A program made the translations under genes and the position numbers. From a virus: 64,000 nt of DNA. The notes beneath the pieces are model-generated. The model searched no databases. It was not told the origin of the DNA and saw only the letters and a list, made by a program, of their open reading frames with translations. This document shows positions 20,390-27,671 of the stretch, in pieces. Within the stretch, counting starts at the first letter, position 1. Every line of letters starts with the position of its first letter. The stretch is taken from IMG/VR virus record IMGVR_UViG_3300030419_006839, positions 40,852-104,851 of that record; one strand, written 5' to 3'.

Positions 20390-20406
20390 TCGATATATAT
20401 AATATA
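20370..20406 (+). promoter_or_regulatory. Phage promoter (+ strand copy)
   Basis: CTAAAGTT, then AGTCGATATA, then TATAATATA fits the repeated promoter. It overlaps the end of the preceding gene and sits about 30 bases before the GGAGGGG-type site of the 20437 gene. It probably starts the transcript that includes sbcD and the Fe-S island. Confidence 0.65.
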
Positions 20407-20436
20407 GGCATTTCAAACCTAATTTGGAGGGGAGAT

Positions 20437-20637
20437 ATGAGTATTGTTGTTTTAGAAAAAGAAGAAGGTGTAATAAATGTAGACTTTAAAAAAATAAAAG
20501 AAAATAGAGATAGACAAAAGACATTCCAAGAATTATTGTCTACAATAGATCTAACTCCACTTGAACCAGAAAATATACAATATCATGAAGAAATAACTTT
20601 ATTTCAAACAATAGAGAAGGATGACTGTGAAAATTGA
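20437..20637 (+). CDS. Unknown 66-aa acidic protein
   Basis: First gene after a phage promoter, with a strong GGAGGGGAG site. The product is acidic and helical with no recognisable domain. It overlaps the next gene by 17 bases. Confidence 0.55.
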   Translation: MSIVVLEKEEGVINVDFKKIKENRDRQKTFQELLSTIDLTPLEPENIQYHEEITLFQTIEKDDCEN

Positions 20638-20866
20638 TTATTTTAAAAGTTTAGTAGGCAAACATATATATGAATTAGTTATAGATGGTGGTCAAACATA
20701 TAAGGACGTAAAAGTAGTTAAATTGCTATGGGACGATATGAATGATTTAATTTACTTATCCTACATTGAAAATAATTCAATAGGTTTTTATTGTGATGTT
20801 AAAACAATAAAATCAGTATCAACAGATGGTGTTTTATCCCAATGGTTTGATGAAGATGAAATATAA
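20621..20866 (+). CDS. Unknown 81-aa protein
   Basis: Overlaps the end of the preceding gene in another frame. The predicted product alternates short beta strands (IYELVIDGGQTYKDVKVVK) and is acidic at the end. No family recognised. Confidence 0.5.
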   Translation: MTVKIDYFKSLVGKHIYELVIDGGQTYKDVKVVKLLWDDMNDLIYLSYIENNSIGFYCDVKTIKSVSTDGVLSQWFDEDEI

Positions 20867-20880
20867 ATTAGGAGGTGTAA

Positions 20881-21030
20881 ATGTCAGACGGTCCATGTCC
20901 TAAATGTTCCGTTCTAAAGGAAAAGTTTGGAAAATATTGGTGTTGGGTTGTTTTTAAAAACAACAAACTTAAAACAGTTTTAAGGACAAAAAAAGAAGCA
21001 TTAAGTTGGGTGAGGAAAAATTGCGAATAG
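20881..21030 (+). CDS. Small CxxC protein (49 aa)
   Basis: The ATG lies 2 bases after a strong AGGAGGTG site region (20871-20878). The product begins with a Cys pair (PCPKC) and is otherwise basic (KTVLRTKKEALSWVRKNC). The single Cys pair plus Cys14-like residues might bind a metal as a dimer. It overlaps the start of sbcD by 10 bases, so the two are probably coupled. Confidence 0.6.
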   Translation: MSDGPCPKCSVLKEKFGKYWCWVVFKNNKLKTVLRTKKEALSWVRKNCE

Positions 21031-21911
21031 TATTTTTTACAGACCCTCATTTAAGTGTTAAAAAACCATCTTGTAGGAAAGATGATTATCATAATACAAT
21101 AAACAGTAAGTTAGACGAAATAATACAAGAGTCTAAACTTAGTGATTATGTTATAAGTGCAGGGGATATTTTCGATAGATATAATCCAGTGATAAGGACA
21201 ATGAATGTTTTTATGAATTTCATAGATAAACTTCATTGTCCTTTAGTTTTGTGTGCTGGAAATCATGATTTACAAGGAAATAATTATGAACAAATAGAGT
21301 CTACAGGTATAGGACATGTTTGTAGATTTTTCTCTGATAAAAAGGTGGTGTTGTTAAATATAGATAGAAAAAAATATAGTTTAAGTCATAATGTAGACAT
21401 TTGGTTTAAAGAAACTGATCCTATTAAAAGTATGAAGTTTTTTAATGTAGAAAAAGAAAAGGCAATTAATTTTGGCATTATTCATGATATGGTTATAAAT
21501 AATGAGTTTTTTGATAATTTTACCTTATTGGAAGATTTTGAAACTAATTTGGATTTATTGTTTAATGGTCATTACCATCCAGGGCATGAACATAGATACA
21601 TTAATAAAACTCATTTTGTTAATACTGGAGCAATGTCTAGAATGTCTTTAGGTAAGTCAGATATTACGAGAAAACCTAAGTATGCAATTATAACTGTGAA
21701 TGAGGAGGAAAAAAATATAGAAGTAGATTATAAGTCGTTTGCTTCATATGAGAAAGATGTTTTTCACCAAGTAATTAAGTCTTCATATCAAGAGTTTTTT
21801 GATAACATAGAGGAAAAAGCAATAGATAATGATGTTATTTCTTTTATGTTTGATGAATCAAACAAACTTAGTGAATCAGCTAGAAATGTTTTAAGGGAAA
21901 TATATGATTAA
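21021..21911 (+). CDS. sbcD: SbcD/Mre11-type DNA exonuclease
   Basis: A calcineurin-like metallophosphoesterase with all expected blocks: FFTDPHLS (DxH), SAGDIFDR (GD), CAGNHD (GNHD), IIHDMV (His) and NGHYHPGHE (GHxH). The start is set at TTG 21021 because GGTGAGG lies just upstream; an in-frame TTG at 21006 is also possible. At 296 residues it resembles gp47/SbcD core length. It should pair with the SbcC halves in DNA-end resection, recombination or host DNA breakdown. The N-half is 1.3 kb upstream and the C-half is on the other strand 31 kb away. Confidence 0.9.
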   Translation: MRIVFFTDPHLSVKKPSCRKDDYHNTINSKLDEIIQESKLSDYVISAGDIFDRYNPVIRTMNVFMNFIDKLHCPLVLCAGNHDLQGNNYEQIESTGIGHVCRFFSDKKVVLLNIDRKKYSLSHNVDIWFKETDPIKSMKFFNVEKEKAINFGIIHDMVINNEFFDNFTLLEDFETNLDLLFNGHYHPGHEHRYINKTHFVNTGAMSRMSLGKSDITRKPKYAIITVNEEEKNIEVDYKSFASYEKDVFHQVIKSSYQEFFDNIEEKAIDNDVISFMFDESNKLSESARNVLREIYD

Positions 21912-22194
21912 GAATTTAAAAGAAGTATTAGCTAAAGAATATCCATATGCGGTTTATTTAGATTCTTTTGATGATTGTTTTGTTGGTATTTTAGAAAAGC
22001 AAGGATCTCCACAAACCTCATGTTACAATAAGGAGAAAATGATAATCAGTATGATGAAAAAGATGAACTTAAGTTTTGAAGAGACTAATCTCTTTTTTGA
22101 AAAATTTATATTAACTCAAGGTGCTGGATTGATAACTCCTTCATTTATTCATTTTCCTGTTGAGATAGAAAAAGATATATCGAGGCATATTTAA
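21904..22194 (+). CDS. Conserved phage small protein (paralogue of 26746 gene)
   Basis: A 96-residue protein overlapping sbcD by 8 bases. The core DSFDDCFVGILEKQG, then YNKEKMI, then ITPSFI, closely parallels the protein at 26746-26985 (DGFDDCCLGYVERFG, YDKDKMI, TTPCFM). The pair shows a conserved FDDC motif and a helix. Function unknown. Confidence 0.6.
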   Translation: MIKNLKEVLAKEYPYAVYLDSFDDCFVGILEKQGSPQTSCYNKEKMIISMMKKMNLSFEETNLFFEKFILTQGAGLITPSFIHFPVEIEKDISRHI

Positions 22195-22421
22195 TGGAGT
22201 TTAATGAGATACAGGAAAAAATAAAAATGTATGAAATGGAATATCAAAAACTCTTAGGAGTTAAAGAAAGATTAATTAAACAATTAGAAATGGAGGGATA
22301 TTCAAAAGAAGAAATAGAAACAATAGATTTTGAAAAAGTTTCAATAGAAATGGAAGAAAGTATATTGAATGTTAAGACAGAAATTGAAAAAATGGAAGAA
22401 CAATTGGTCAGAAACAAATAA
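22194..22421 (+). CDS. Small coiled-coil protein
   Basis: Seventy-five residues, Glu/Lys-rich and almost entirely helical, with two coil segments separated by a turn (EMEGYSKEEIETID). The ATG overlaps the previous stop (TAATG). No family recognised. Confidence 0.5.
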   Translation: MEFNEIQEKIKMYEMEYQKLLGVKERLIKQLEMEGYSKEEIETIDFEKVSIEMEESILNVKTEIEKMEEQLVRNK

Positions 22422-22448
22422 TGTCCGATAATAAAAAGGAGTCATAAG

Positions 22449-22622
22449 TTGGAAATAACAATTAAAGTTACATGTTTTAATCCTGGTTGTGATGTTTTCA
22501 TAACAACAACGTTAGAAGAATTTGATTCTACAACATGTAAGAACATAATAAAACAATTATCTATAGAAGTAATGAACATTATGAACAACAGAGAGTTGGA
22601 TAATAAAAAAGAGGAACAATGA
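22449..22622 (+). CDS. Unknown 57-aa protein, TTG start
   Basis: Reads from TTG 22449 with AAAAGGAG about 8 bases upstream. It contains a possible Cys trio (TCFNPGCDVF and TTCKN). Its stop overlaps the ATG of the SemiSWEET-like gene (ATGA). Confidence 0.5.
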   Translation: MEITIKVTCFNPGCDVFITTTLEEFDSTTCKNIIKQLSIEVMNIMNNRELDNKKEEQ

Positions 22623-22885
22623 TAGCATATTTGTTAGGGTCTATGATGATGTTTTGTTTTACCTTTTCTTTCTTACCTCAAATAGGTAAGATGATGATTG
22701 GTAGAACTAACAAAAATGTAAGTATATTTATGATTATGCTACAGGTTATAGGCTATTTTTGTGGTGTTGTTTTTCTAAAAGTAGAGAGTGTTGATAATGT
22801 TTTATTGTTTTTAAACTACCATGCAGGTTTGTTTATATCTGTTATTACTGCATGTGCTTGGTTGTATTGCAATAAGGTTGAATAG
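22619..22885 (+). CDS. SemiSWEET / PQ-loop family membrane protein
   Basis: Eighty-eight residues with three hydrophobic helices, the first ending in a PQ motif (SFLPQIGKMM). Then TNKNVSIFMIMLQVIGYF, typical of PQ-loop proteins, and a last helix (LFISVITACAWLY) follow. The length and single triple-helix bundle match bacterial SemiSWEETs, which dimerise to move sugars across the inner membrane. The substrate cannot be inferred. It opens the transport/Fe-S island and is coupled to the gene before it. Confidence 0.7.
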   Translation: MIAYLLGSMMMFCFTFSFLPQIGKMMIGRTNKNVSIFMIMLQVIGYFCGVVFLKVESVDNVLLFLNYHAGLFISVITACAWLYCNKVE

Positions 22886-22887
22886 TT

Positions 22888-22956
22888 ATGGATAATTTTG
22901 AGCTTACAGTAATTTGCTTAATATTTATATTAATAATATTATCTAACAACCCTTAA
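22888..22956 (+). CDS. Hydrophobic 22-aa peptide
   Basis: A very short frame directly after the SemiSWEET gene, with a run of hydrophobic residues (TVICLIFILIIL). It could be a single-helix membrane peptide or a leader for the permease gene. Weak evidence beyond position and composition. Confidence 0.3.
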   Translation: MDNFELTVICLIFILIILSNNP

Positions 22957-22967
22957 GAGGTGTTATA

Positions 22968-23891
22968 TTGGAAACTTTTTTGTTATTAGGTTTTTTCATG
23001 TCTGCATACTCAGTTGTAGCTAATGATAGTATTCAGACTTTAGGTACTTTTATTTCGTCAAATAAGAATAAATCTTGGTATCAGTTGTGGATTTGGTTTG
23101 GTGGAATAATGATAGCAACAGCTACGATTGGATGGTTTCTAAATGGAGGAGATTTATCTTGGGGAAGATTGTCTACCATTCCATATCCAGATAAATTTAA
23201 ATATAAGTTTTTACTAGCTCCAATTTGTCTATTAATACTAACTAGGATCGGTGTTCCTGTTTCAACAACGTTATTTACATTAACAACTTTTGCTTCAACA
23301 CCAACCGTTATGAAAATGGTAAAAAAATCTGTAACTGGTTATGTCGTAGCTAGTGTAATATCATTTTTAATATGGATAGTAGTTGCAAATCACGTAAAAA
23401 AACACAAGAAGTGGTGGTCTAATGTTCCTCCTATTTGGAGTAAATTACAATTAGTGTCCACTTCTTTTTTATGGATTACTTGGTTGATGCATGATACAGC
23501 TAATGAATGTGTGTTTCTTCCAAGAGATATATCCATTAACATGTTATTGTTGTATTTAATAACTTCATTTTCATTACTGGGTGTAATATTTTATATGAAA
23601 GGAGGTAAAATACAACAAGTAGTACAAAAAAAATCTGAAGTCATAAATATAAAACAGGTTACTATTATTGACTTTGTTTATGGTAGTTTATTGTTTTCGT
23701 TTAAAGTAGTTAATCCAATACCGATGAGTACAACATGGTTGTTTGTTGGAATGTTGGCAGGTAGAGAAATAGCTATGACTCAAGTTTTAAAAAAGAAACA
23801 GAGAGAGGGTTTAGTTGGAGTAGGTTGGGATTTCGTTAGATTAGTTATTGGATTAATAATTAGTGTTGGTGTTGCTATATATTTACCTTAA
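22968..23891 (+). CDS. PiT-family phosphate permease-like protein
   Basis: Begins at TTG 22968 behind AAGAGGTG. The protein has about eight hydrophobic helices in two related halves. The first half has ANDSIQTLGTFISSN and GVPVSTTLFTLTTF; the second has MHDTANECVFL and NPIPMSTTWLFVGML. The duplicated ND/TAN and [P][VM]STT elements are the signature of PiT/PHO4 inorganic phosphate symporters. At 307 residues it is shorter than cellular PiT (400-500). It would import phosphate through the inner membrane and support phage DNA synthesis. The substrate is by analogy; the diverged second ND motif leaves room for another ion or anion. Confidence 0.6.
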   Translation: METFLLLGFFMSAYSVVANDSIQTLGTFISSNKNKSWYQLWIWFGGIMIATATIGWFLNGGDLSWGRLSTIPYPDKFKYKFLLAPICLLILTRIGVPVSTTLFTLTTFASTPTVMKMVKKSVTGYVVASVISFLIWIVVANHVKKHKKWWSNVPPIWSKLQLVSTSFLWITWLMHDTANECVFLPRDISINMLLLYLITSFSLLGVIFYMKGGKIQQVVQKKSEVINIKQVTIIDFVYGSLLFSFKVVNPIPMSTTWLFVGMLAGREIAMTQVLKKKQREGLVGVGWDFVRLVIGLIISVGVAIYLP

Positions 23892-23901
23892 AGGTTTAAA
23901 G

Positions 23902-24273
23902 ATGAAAAAATATGACCATTATAAATCAGTTCCTAAGTTTCCTTTTGAGATTGGTACAAAGACACGAAAACCTAAATCTATTGCAGTTGTGGATGAAGGC
24001 AATTGCACTGGATGTCAGGTCTGCGTTCCTTTTTGTCCTGTTGACTGTATTGAAGTTGATGATTTTTCTAATGGTAATGCTCCTATAAAACCAGTTAGAA
24101 TACGATATAATGAATGCATTGGTTGTTCTATTTGTTCTACAGTGTGTACTAAATTGACATGGGATGCCATACATATGATTAAAATAGCAGATTTTGAGTC
24201 TATGTTTCCAGGCATAGAAATTACAAATACTTTTGAAAATAATAATGAAGATAATGAGGTTATAGAAATATGA
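23902..24273 (+). CDS. Two-cluster 4Fe-4S ferredoxin-like protein
   Basis: The ATG at 23902 is preceded by AAGG; an in-frame ATG at 23863 lies in the permease gene. Two perfect CxxCxxCxxxC motifs are present: NCTGCQVCVPFCP near residue 36 and ECIGCSICSTVCT near residue 71. Each can hold one 4Fe-4S cluster. The N-terminus (KFPFEIGTKTRKPKSIAVVD) and acidic C-terminus look like a stand-alone electron carrier. It is the first of four Fe-S-linked genes in a row and overlaps the glutaredoxin start (ATGA). It could be a client or electron donor for the island. Confidence 0.85.
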   Translation: MKKYDHYKSVPKFPFEIGTKTRKPKSIAVVDEGNCTGCQVCVPFCPVDCIEVDDFSNGNAPIKPVRIRYNECIGCSICSTVCTKLTWDAIHMIKIADFESMFPGIEITNTFENNNEDNEVIEI

Positions 24274-24668
24274 AGGTTGTAGCATATTTGAAACAACAGT
24301 GTGGTTGGAGTCGTGGGGTCAGGGAAGTTTTGGCAAAGTGTGGTATTGAATACGAAGAAAAACAAATTCATATCCCTGATAATTTCATCGAGATGGTAGA
24401 AAAGACGGGTCAGCATATGCAACCATGTGTGCAATTTGGTGATACTATGTTAGTCGATGTTAGTGGCGATGAAGTCTTGGAATATATTATTTCCAATGAA
24501 CATAGCATTGTAGACAATGATATTGTAACGGATGTTCCTTTAGATGCACCATGTACTGAGGAGGAGGAACTTGCAAAGGTTCGTGGAGATGATAAGGGAA
24601 GACCTAGCAATGGTGGTTCCCATCCACATATTCCAATCAAAGATAATGGATTTTATGGAGCAAGATAA
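24270..24668 (+). CDS. Glutaredoxin-like protein
   Basis: The first ~75 residues have the thioredoxin/glutaredoxin fold pattern (VVAYLKQQCGWSRGVREVL). The active site is CGWS, with only one Cys, like monothiol CGFS glutaredoxins that carry 2Fe-2S clusters. QPCVQFGD replaces the TVP loop and GDEVLEYI the C-terminal GGxD-type helix. A ~55-residue extension ending in HPHIPIKDNGFYGAR follows. Placed directly upstream of A-type and NfuA carriers, it may pass Fe-S clusters. A Cys in the TVP-loop position is unusual. Confidence 0.8.
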   Translation: MKVVAYLKQQCGWSRGVREVLAKCGIEYEEKQIHIPDNFIEMVEKTGQHMQPCVQFGDTMLVDVSGDEVLEYIISNEHSIVDNDIVTDVPLDAPCTEEEELAKVRGDDKGRPSNGGSHPHIPIKDNGFYGAR

Positions 24669-24868
24669 TGTTATTGAGTAAAGATAAGAAAATTCAAGCA
24701 CTGAAAGACCAAATAAATAATTTAAAGAAAAGACCAAGCTCCATTTATGGTTCAGGTCATGCACTTAGTGATTCAGAAAAAGAAAGTGTGGTTAAAAGAG
24801 AAAACAAATGGAAAGAAAAACGTATCACTGAAATGATGCAAGAAATTAGGAGACTAAAGGGTAAATAA
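24668..24868 (+). CDS. Unknown 66-aa basic helical protein
   Basis: Lies between the glutaredoxin and A-type carrier genes and shares a base with each stop/start (TAATG on both sides), so it is part of the operon. Lys/Glu-rich with coiled-coil ends and a central GSGHALSDSEK linker. No metal ligands. Confidence 0.55.
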   Translation: MLLSKDKKIQALKDQINNLKKRPSSIYGSGHALSDSEKESVVKRENKWKEKRITEMMQEIRRLKGK

Positions 24869-25197
24869 TGATATCCATATCTGATAAAGCACTAGAAACT
24901 GCAATGAGGATGAGGGATCAACAGGGTGAAGAATTTAAAAAATGTGGTCTTAGGATTAAGGTTGAAGGTGGAGGATGTTCTGGATTTCAATATAACCTAT
25001 CCTATGATGTTTGGGATGATGGTGATGTAGTATTCAACGTCAAGGATATATTTAAAATTATTGTTGATAAGAGGTCATTTTTGTATGTTGCTGGTTCTCA
25101 GATAAATTATGAGGATGGGTTGATGGGTAATGGGTTTGTAATTAATAATCCAAAGGCAAATTCAACTTGTGGTTGTGGGGAAAGTTTTAGCATATGA
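24868..25197 (+). CDS. A-type Fe-S carrier (IscA/ErpA/SufA family)
   Basis: A 109-residue HesB-domain protein with the three invariant Cys: GGGCSGFQY near residue 38 and TCGCGESF at the C-terminus. The middle (FKIIVDKRSFLYVAGSQINY) is the usual beta core that precedes the NNPKANSTCGCG end. A-type proteins bind and deliver Fe-S clusters to apoproteins. The stop overlaps the nfuA start (ATGA), so the two are made together. Confidence 0.95.
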   Translation: MISISDKALETAMRMRDQQGEEFKKCGLRIKVEGGGCSGFQYNLSYDVWDDGDVVFNVKDIFKIIVDKRSFLYVAGSQINYEDGLMGNGFVINNPKANSTCGCGESFSI

Positions 25198-25766
25198 TTG
25201 AAGTTACAGAAAAGGCAATTGAGAAAATTTCTGGTATTATTGAAAACGATGAAGATTATTCTGCTGAGAATACCCTGTTCAGAATCCAAGTTACGGGTAA
25301 GACTGCAACGGATTATAAATATGGTATTGGATTGGAATTCAGAAAGGATGATTACACCGAAACTGAATCATTTTTTAATTTAGAAAAGTTTAGTATGGTT
25401 GTAGATGAAAGATCATTGAGAATACTGGATGGTGCTACAGTCGATTATAAAGAAGATTTGAATGTACAGGGGTTTGATATTATCAATCCAAATAAACCAG
25501 AAGCAAGTGATTTAGAAGAACGTATAATGGAATTGATTGATTCAACGATCAATCCTCAAATTGCATCACATGGTGGAAATATTCAAGTTGTCGGTATTGA
25601 TGCTGGTATTTTATATATCGAAATGTTGGGTGGATGTCAGGGTTGTTCTGCATCTCAATATACACTACAACATGCGGTAGATCAACAAATTAAATCTCGA
25701 TTTCCTGAGATAACGCAAATTGTAGATACCACAAACCATGAAGCAGGAGAAAATCCATATTATTGA
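25194..25766 (+). CDS. nfuA: NfuA-type Fe-S biogenesis protein
   Basis: Two domains. Residues 1-~95 are a degenerate A-type domain without its Cys ligands. Residues ~103-180 are an Nfu domain with GGCQGCSAS, the CxxC that holds a 4Fe-4S cluster. At 190 aa it is nearly the same length as cellular NfuA, and the same degenerate-HesB plus Nfu fusion is diagnostic. It would stabilise or repair Fe-S clusters on clients. With glutaredoxin and the A-type carrier it makes a three-protein delivery chain, all encoded by the phage. Confidence 0.93.
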   Translation: MIEVTEKAIEKISGIIENDEDYSAENTLFRIQVTGKTATDYKYGIGLEFRKDDYTETESFFNLEKFSMVVDERSLRILDGATVDYKEDLNVQGFDIINPNKPEASDLEERIMELIDSTINPQIASHGGNIQVVGIDAGILYIEMLGGCQGCSASQYTLQHAVDQQIKSRFPEITQIVDTTNHEAGENPYY

Positions 25767-25775
25767 TATGTAAAA

Positions 25776-25787
25776 TCCACATGTGGA
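25776..25787. promoter_or_regulatory. Perfect 12-bp palindrome after the Fe-S genes
   Basis: TCCACATGTGGA is its own reverse complement and lies in the short gap between nfuA and the next gene, followed by AT-rich sequence. It may be an operator or a weak RNA hairpin. Confidence 0.25.
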
Positions 25788-25828
25788 GTTGGATAAAATT
25801 TTATTATTTAATTTAAGGAACATTGTTT

Positions 25829-25993
25829 ATGTTTGAATTTTTCACTGAACATGCACATGAAATTTATTGTTGGTCTTGGGCTTTAGGTATTTGTAGTGGA
25901 CTTTTTATTGTAATGCTATTAATAGCTGGAAACTGGGATCATGGTTATGCTAAAGGATACGAAAAAGGATTTGAAGAGGGACAAAAAAAATGA
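25829..25993 (+). CDS. Small membrane protein (54 aa)
   Basis: The ATG follows TTTAAGGAAC. One hydrophobic helix (WALGICSGLFIVMLLIAG) is followed by a Gly/Lys repeat end (GYAKGYEKGFEEGQKK), a pattern common in small phage membrane proteins. It overlaps the next gene by 4 bases. Confidence 0.55.
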   Translation: MFEFFTEHAHEIYCWSWALGICSGLFIVMLLIAGNWDHGYAKGYEKGFEEGQKK

Positions 25994-26307
25994 TGGAATT
26001 CTGGAAGTTTAAGAAGTTTACAATGAAGTTTCAATGGAGGGGGAAGTGGAAACGAAACAACCCTGAAATAAGAGAAGAATTAATGTTAATGTCTAATAAT
26101 ATAGATCCATTAACAGGTATTACATTCCCTGAAAATCAGGTGCACTTCTCTTCTCGTAACTCTTGGTATCATTGGAAAAGATATGACATATGGGTTGCAA
26201 AGGGGGAATCTAATTCATGGTCAATGCAGTTATTCCCAACTGCAGAAAACCCATATTCTCCATATGCAGAAGAACATATGAGATTTGAAGTGTTTAAAAC
26301 ATTATGA
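25990..26307 (+). CDS. Unknown 105-aa protein
   Basis: Coupled to the preceding membrane protein (ATGATG overlap). Basic, Trp-rich start (WKFKKFTMKFQWRGKWKR) and a beta-rich centre. No family recognised. Confidence 0.5.
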   Translation: MMEFWKFKKFTMKFQWRGKWKRNNPEIREELMLMSNNIDPLTGITFPENQVHFSSRNSWYHWKRYDIWVAKGESNSWSMQLFPTAENPYSPYAEEHMRFEVFKTL

Positions 26308-26328
26308 TAACATTTGAGGTAGTATTTT

Positions 26329-26454
26329 ATGCCATATAAAAAAATAACAAGAGGAAAAAATAAGGGTAAGTATAGAGCGAAAGATGGTAGAGTTTTAACC
26401 TTAACTCAAATACAAGCTTACTATGCTGGTAAGAAAAATAAAAATAAAAAATAG
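26329..26454 (+). CDS. Small basic protein (41 aa)
   Basis: Reads MPYKKITRGKNKGKYRAKDG and ends in Lys/Asn repeats. TGAGGTAG lies about 9 bases upstream. The high basic charge suggests nucleic-acid binding; no family recognised. Confidence 0.5.
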   Translation: MPYKKITRGKNKGKYRAKDGRVLTLTQIQAYYAGKKNKNKK

Positions 26455-26462
26455 GAGATATT

Positions 26463-26735
26463 ATGTCGTTTTACTTTAAAGAAAAAGAATACAGAGAAGA
26501 ATTAATCAAAAATCATTTAAAGAAAATAGGGTATACATCCTCAGACTTTGCAACTTACATATATGCAGAGAATAAGAACGCTTGGGTGGGTATAAACTAC
26601 ACAGATCTTATAAATGATCTTCTAGATCAATTAAAAGGTCAAGTATCGCAAAAAGATTTAGTCGATCAAATATTTGATGTAATGAGGTCTGAAGAAGAAT
26701 ATTATATCAATGCTTGGAATAATTTAGATAAATAG
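26463..26735 (+). CDS. Unknown 90-aa helical protein
   Basis: A strong TAGGAGAT site precedes the ATG. Acidic and helical with Tyr/Trp-rich ends. No family recognised. Confidence 0.55.
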   Translation: MSFYFKEKEYREELIKNHLKKIGYTSSDFATYIYAENKNAWVGINYTDLINDLLDQLKGQVSQKDLVDQIFDVMRSEEEYYINAWNNLDK

Positions 26736-26745
26736 GAGATATAAA

Positions 26746-26985
26746 TTGTTTGTAGATGGGTTTGATGATTGTTGTCTTGGATATGTGGAGAGGTTTGGAA
26801 TGCAACCAACTCCTCTTTACGATAAAGACAAGATGATTGATAAAATGGTAGATGACGGTATGACTCCAGAGGAAGCAATTGAATATTTTTATTTTAATAT
26901 AATTGGATCTTGGGTTGGAGAAACTACCCCTTGTTTTATGACTGAAATGGATAAAGAAGGAGTTGAGTTAATTTTAGAAACATGA
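26746..26985 (+). CDS. Conserved phage small protein, TTG start (paralogue of 21904 gene)
   Basis: Starts at TTG 26746 with AGGAGAT upstream. FVDGFDDCCLGYVERFG, YDKDKMI and TTPCFM align with the 21904 protein, though this copy is shorter. The shared core suggests a gene duplication. Function unknown. Confidence 0.6.
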   Translation: MFVDGFDDCCLGYVERFGMQPTPLYDKDKMIDKMVDDGMTPEEAIEYFYFNIIGSWVGETTPCFMTEMDKEGVELILET

Positions 26986-27152
26986 TATTTAATTGCCAAG
27001 AAAAAGAAGAACAGTTTTTTAAGATGAATAAAGAAATAGAAGAAATATCTAATTCCATTACTAAATTAGATAAGATGTGGAAAACTAATTTAAAACTACA
27101 CTCTATAAATATATTAGTTATAGAGTTGCAAAAACTTTTAAAAGATGAATAA
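26982..27152 (+). CDS. Small coiled-coil protein (56 aa)
   Basis: ATG overlaps the stop of the previous gene (ATGA) and its own end overlaps the next ATG. Lys/Glu-rich heptads with a hydrophobic C-terminal helix (INILVIELQKLL). No family recognised. Confidence 0.5.
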   Translation: MIFNCQEKEEQFFKMNKEIEEISNSITKLDKMWKTNLKLHSINILVIELQKLLKDE

Positions 27153-27654
27153 AATAATTTTTTTATTTTTATTGATATTTATAACAGATTATTCTCTATC
27201 TGAAGAGAATCATTACAGTGTTATTGTTAGTAATAATTTATTTAGACCTTTGGGTTGGACTCCACCAAGAGTTATTCCCGAATGGAAACTGATAGGAACC
27301 ATAATTGGAAAGGATTATAAAATAGCTTATGTCTCAAATATTAAAACATCTAGCTTTCAACGCTTGGCTATTGGTGATACTTTTGGTAGTCATATCGTGG
27401 ATGATATACAACAAAACAAACTATTAACTAAAAAAGGTATAAAATATGAGTTTAGGAAACCAATATTCCTTAATACACGAAACAATAAGAGAAAATCAAA
27501 AACTAAAGAAACAAGTGGGGGAATTGTTAGAACAACTGGAATTACAAATGGAGGCGAATCAAAAACTACTAGACAGAATCAAACAGCTAGAAGAAGTAGA
27601 AGAAGAGAAAGATTTAGAGAAAGATTCCAAGAACTTAAAAATAGATTTGAATAG
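27145..27654 (+). CDS. Secreted protein with GspC/PilP-like start
   Basis: A 169-residue frame. Residues 1-18 are a signal peptide (IIFLFLLIFITDYSLS). Residues about 28-90 read VIVSNNLFRPLGWTPP ... WKLIGTIIG, similar in order to the beta domain of GspC/PilP pilot proteins. The last ~65 residues are Arg/Lys-rich and lie over another gene in a second frame, so the annotated end may be only partly meaningful. Located among small lysis-like and unknown genes. Confidence 0.5.
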   Translation: MNKIIFLFLLIFITDYSLSEENHYSVIVSNNLFRPLGWTPPRVIPEWKLIGTIIGKDYKIAYVSNIKTSSFQRLAIGDTFGSHIVDDIQQNKLLTKKGIKYEFRKPIFLNTRNNKRKSKTKETSGGIVRTTGITNGGESKTTRQNQTARRSRRRERFRERFQELKNRFE

Positions 27655-27670
27655 GAAAAGTATAGTTTGA
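27446..27670 (+). CDS. Coiled-coil protein overlapping the 27145 gene
   Basis: A 74-residue heptad protein (ENQKLKKQVGELLEQLE and a second coil) starting inside the upstream gene in another frame. AAAAAGG lies about 6 bases before its ATG. It shares 209 bases with the 27145 frame. The coil is convincing, so this gene is likely real. Confidence 0.5.
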   Translation: MSLGNQYSLIHETIRENQKLKKQVGELLEQLELQMEANQKLLDRIKQLEEVEEEKDLEKDSKNLKIDLNRKSIV

Positions 27671-27671
27671 T

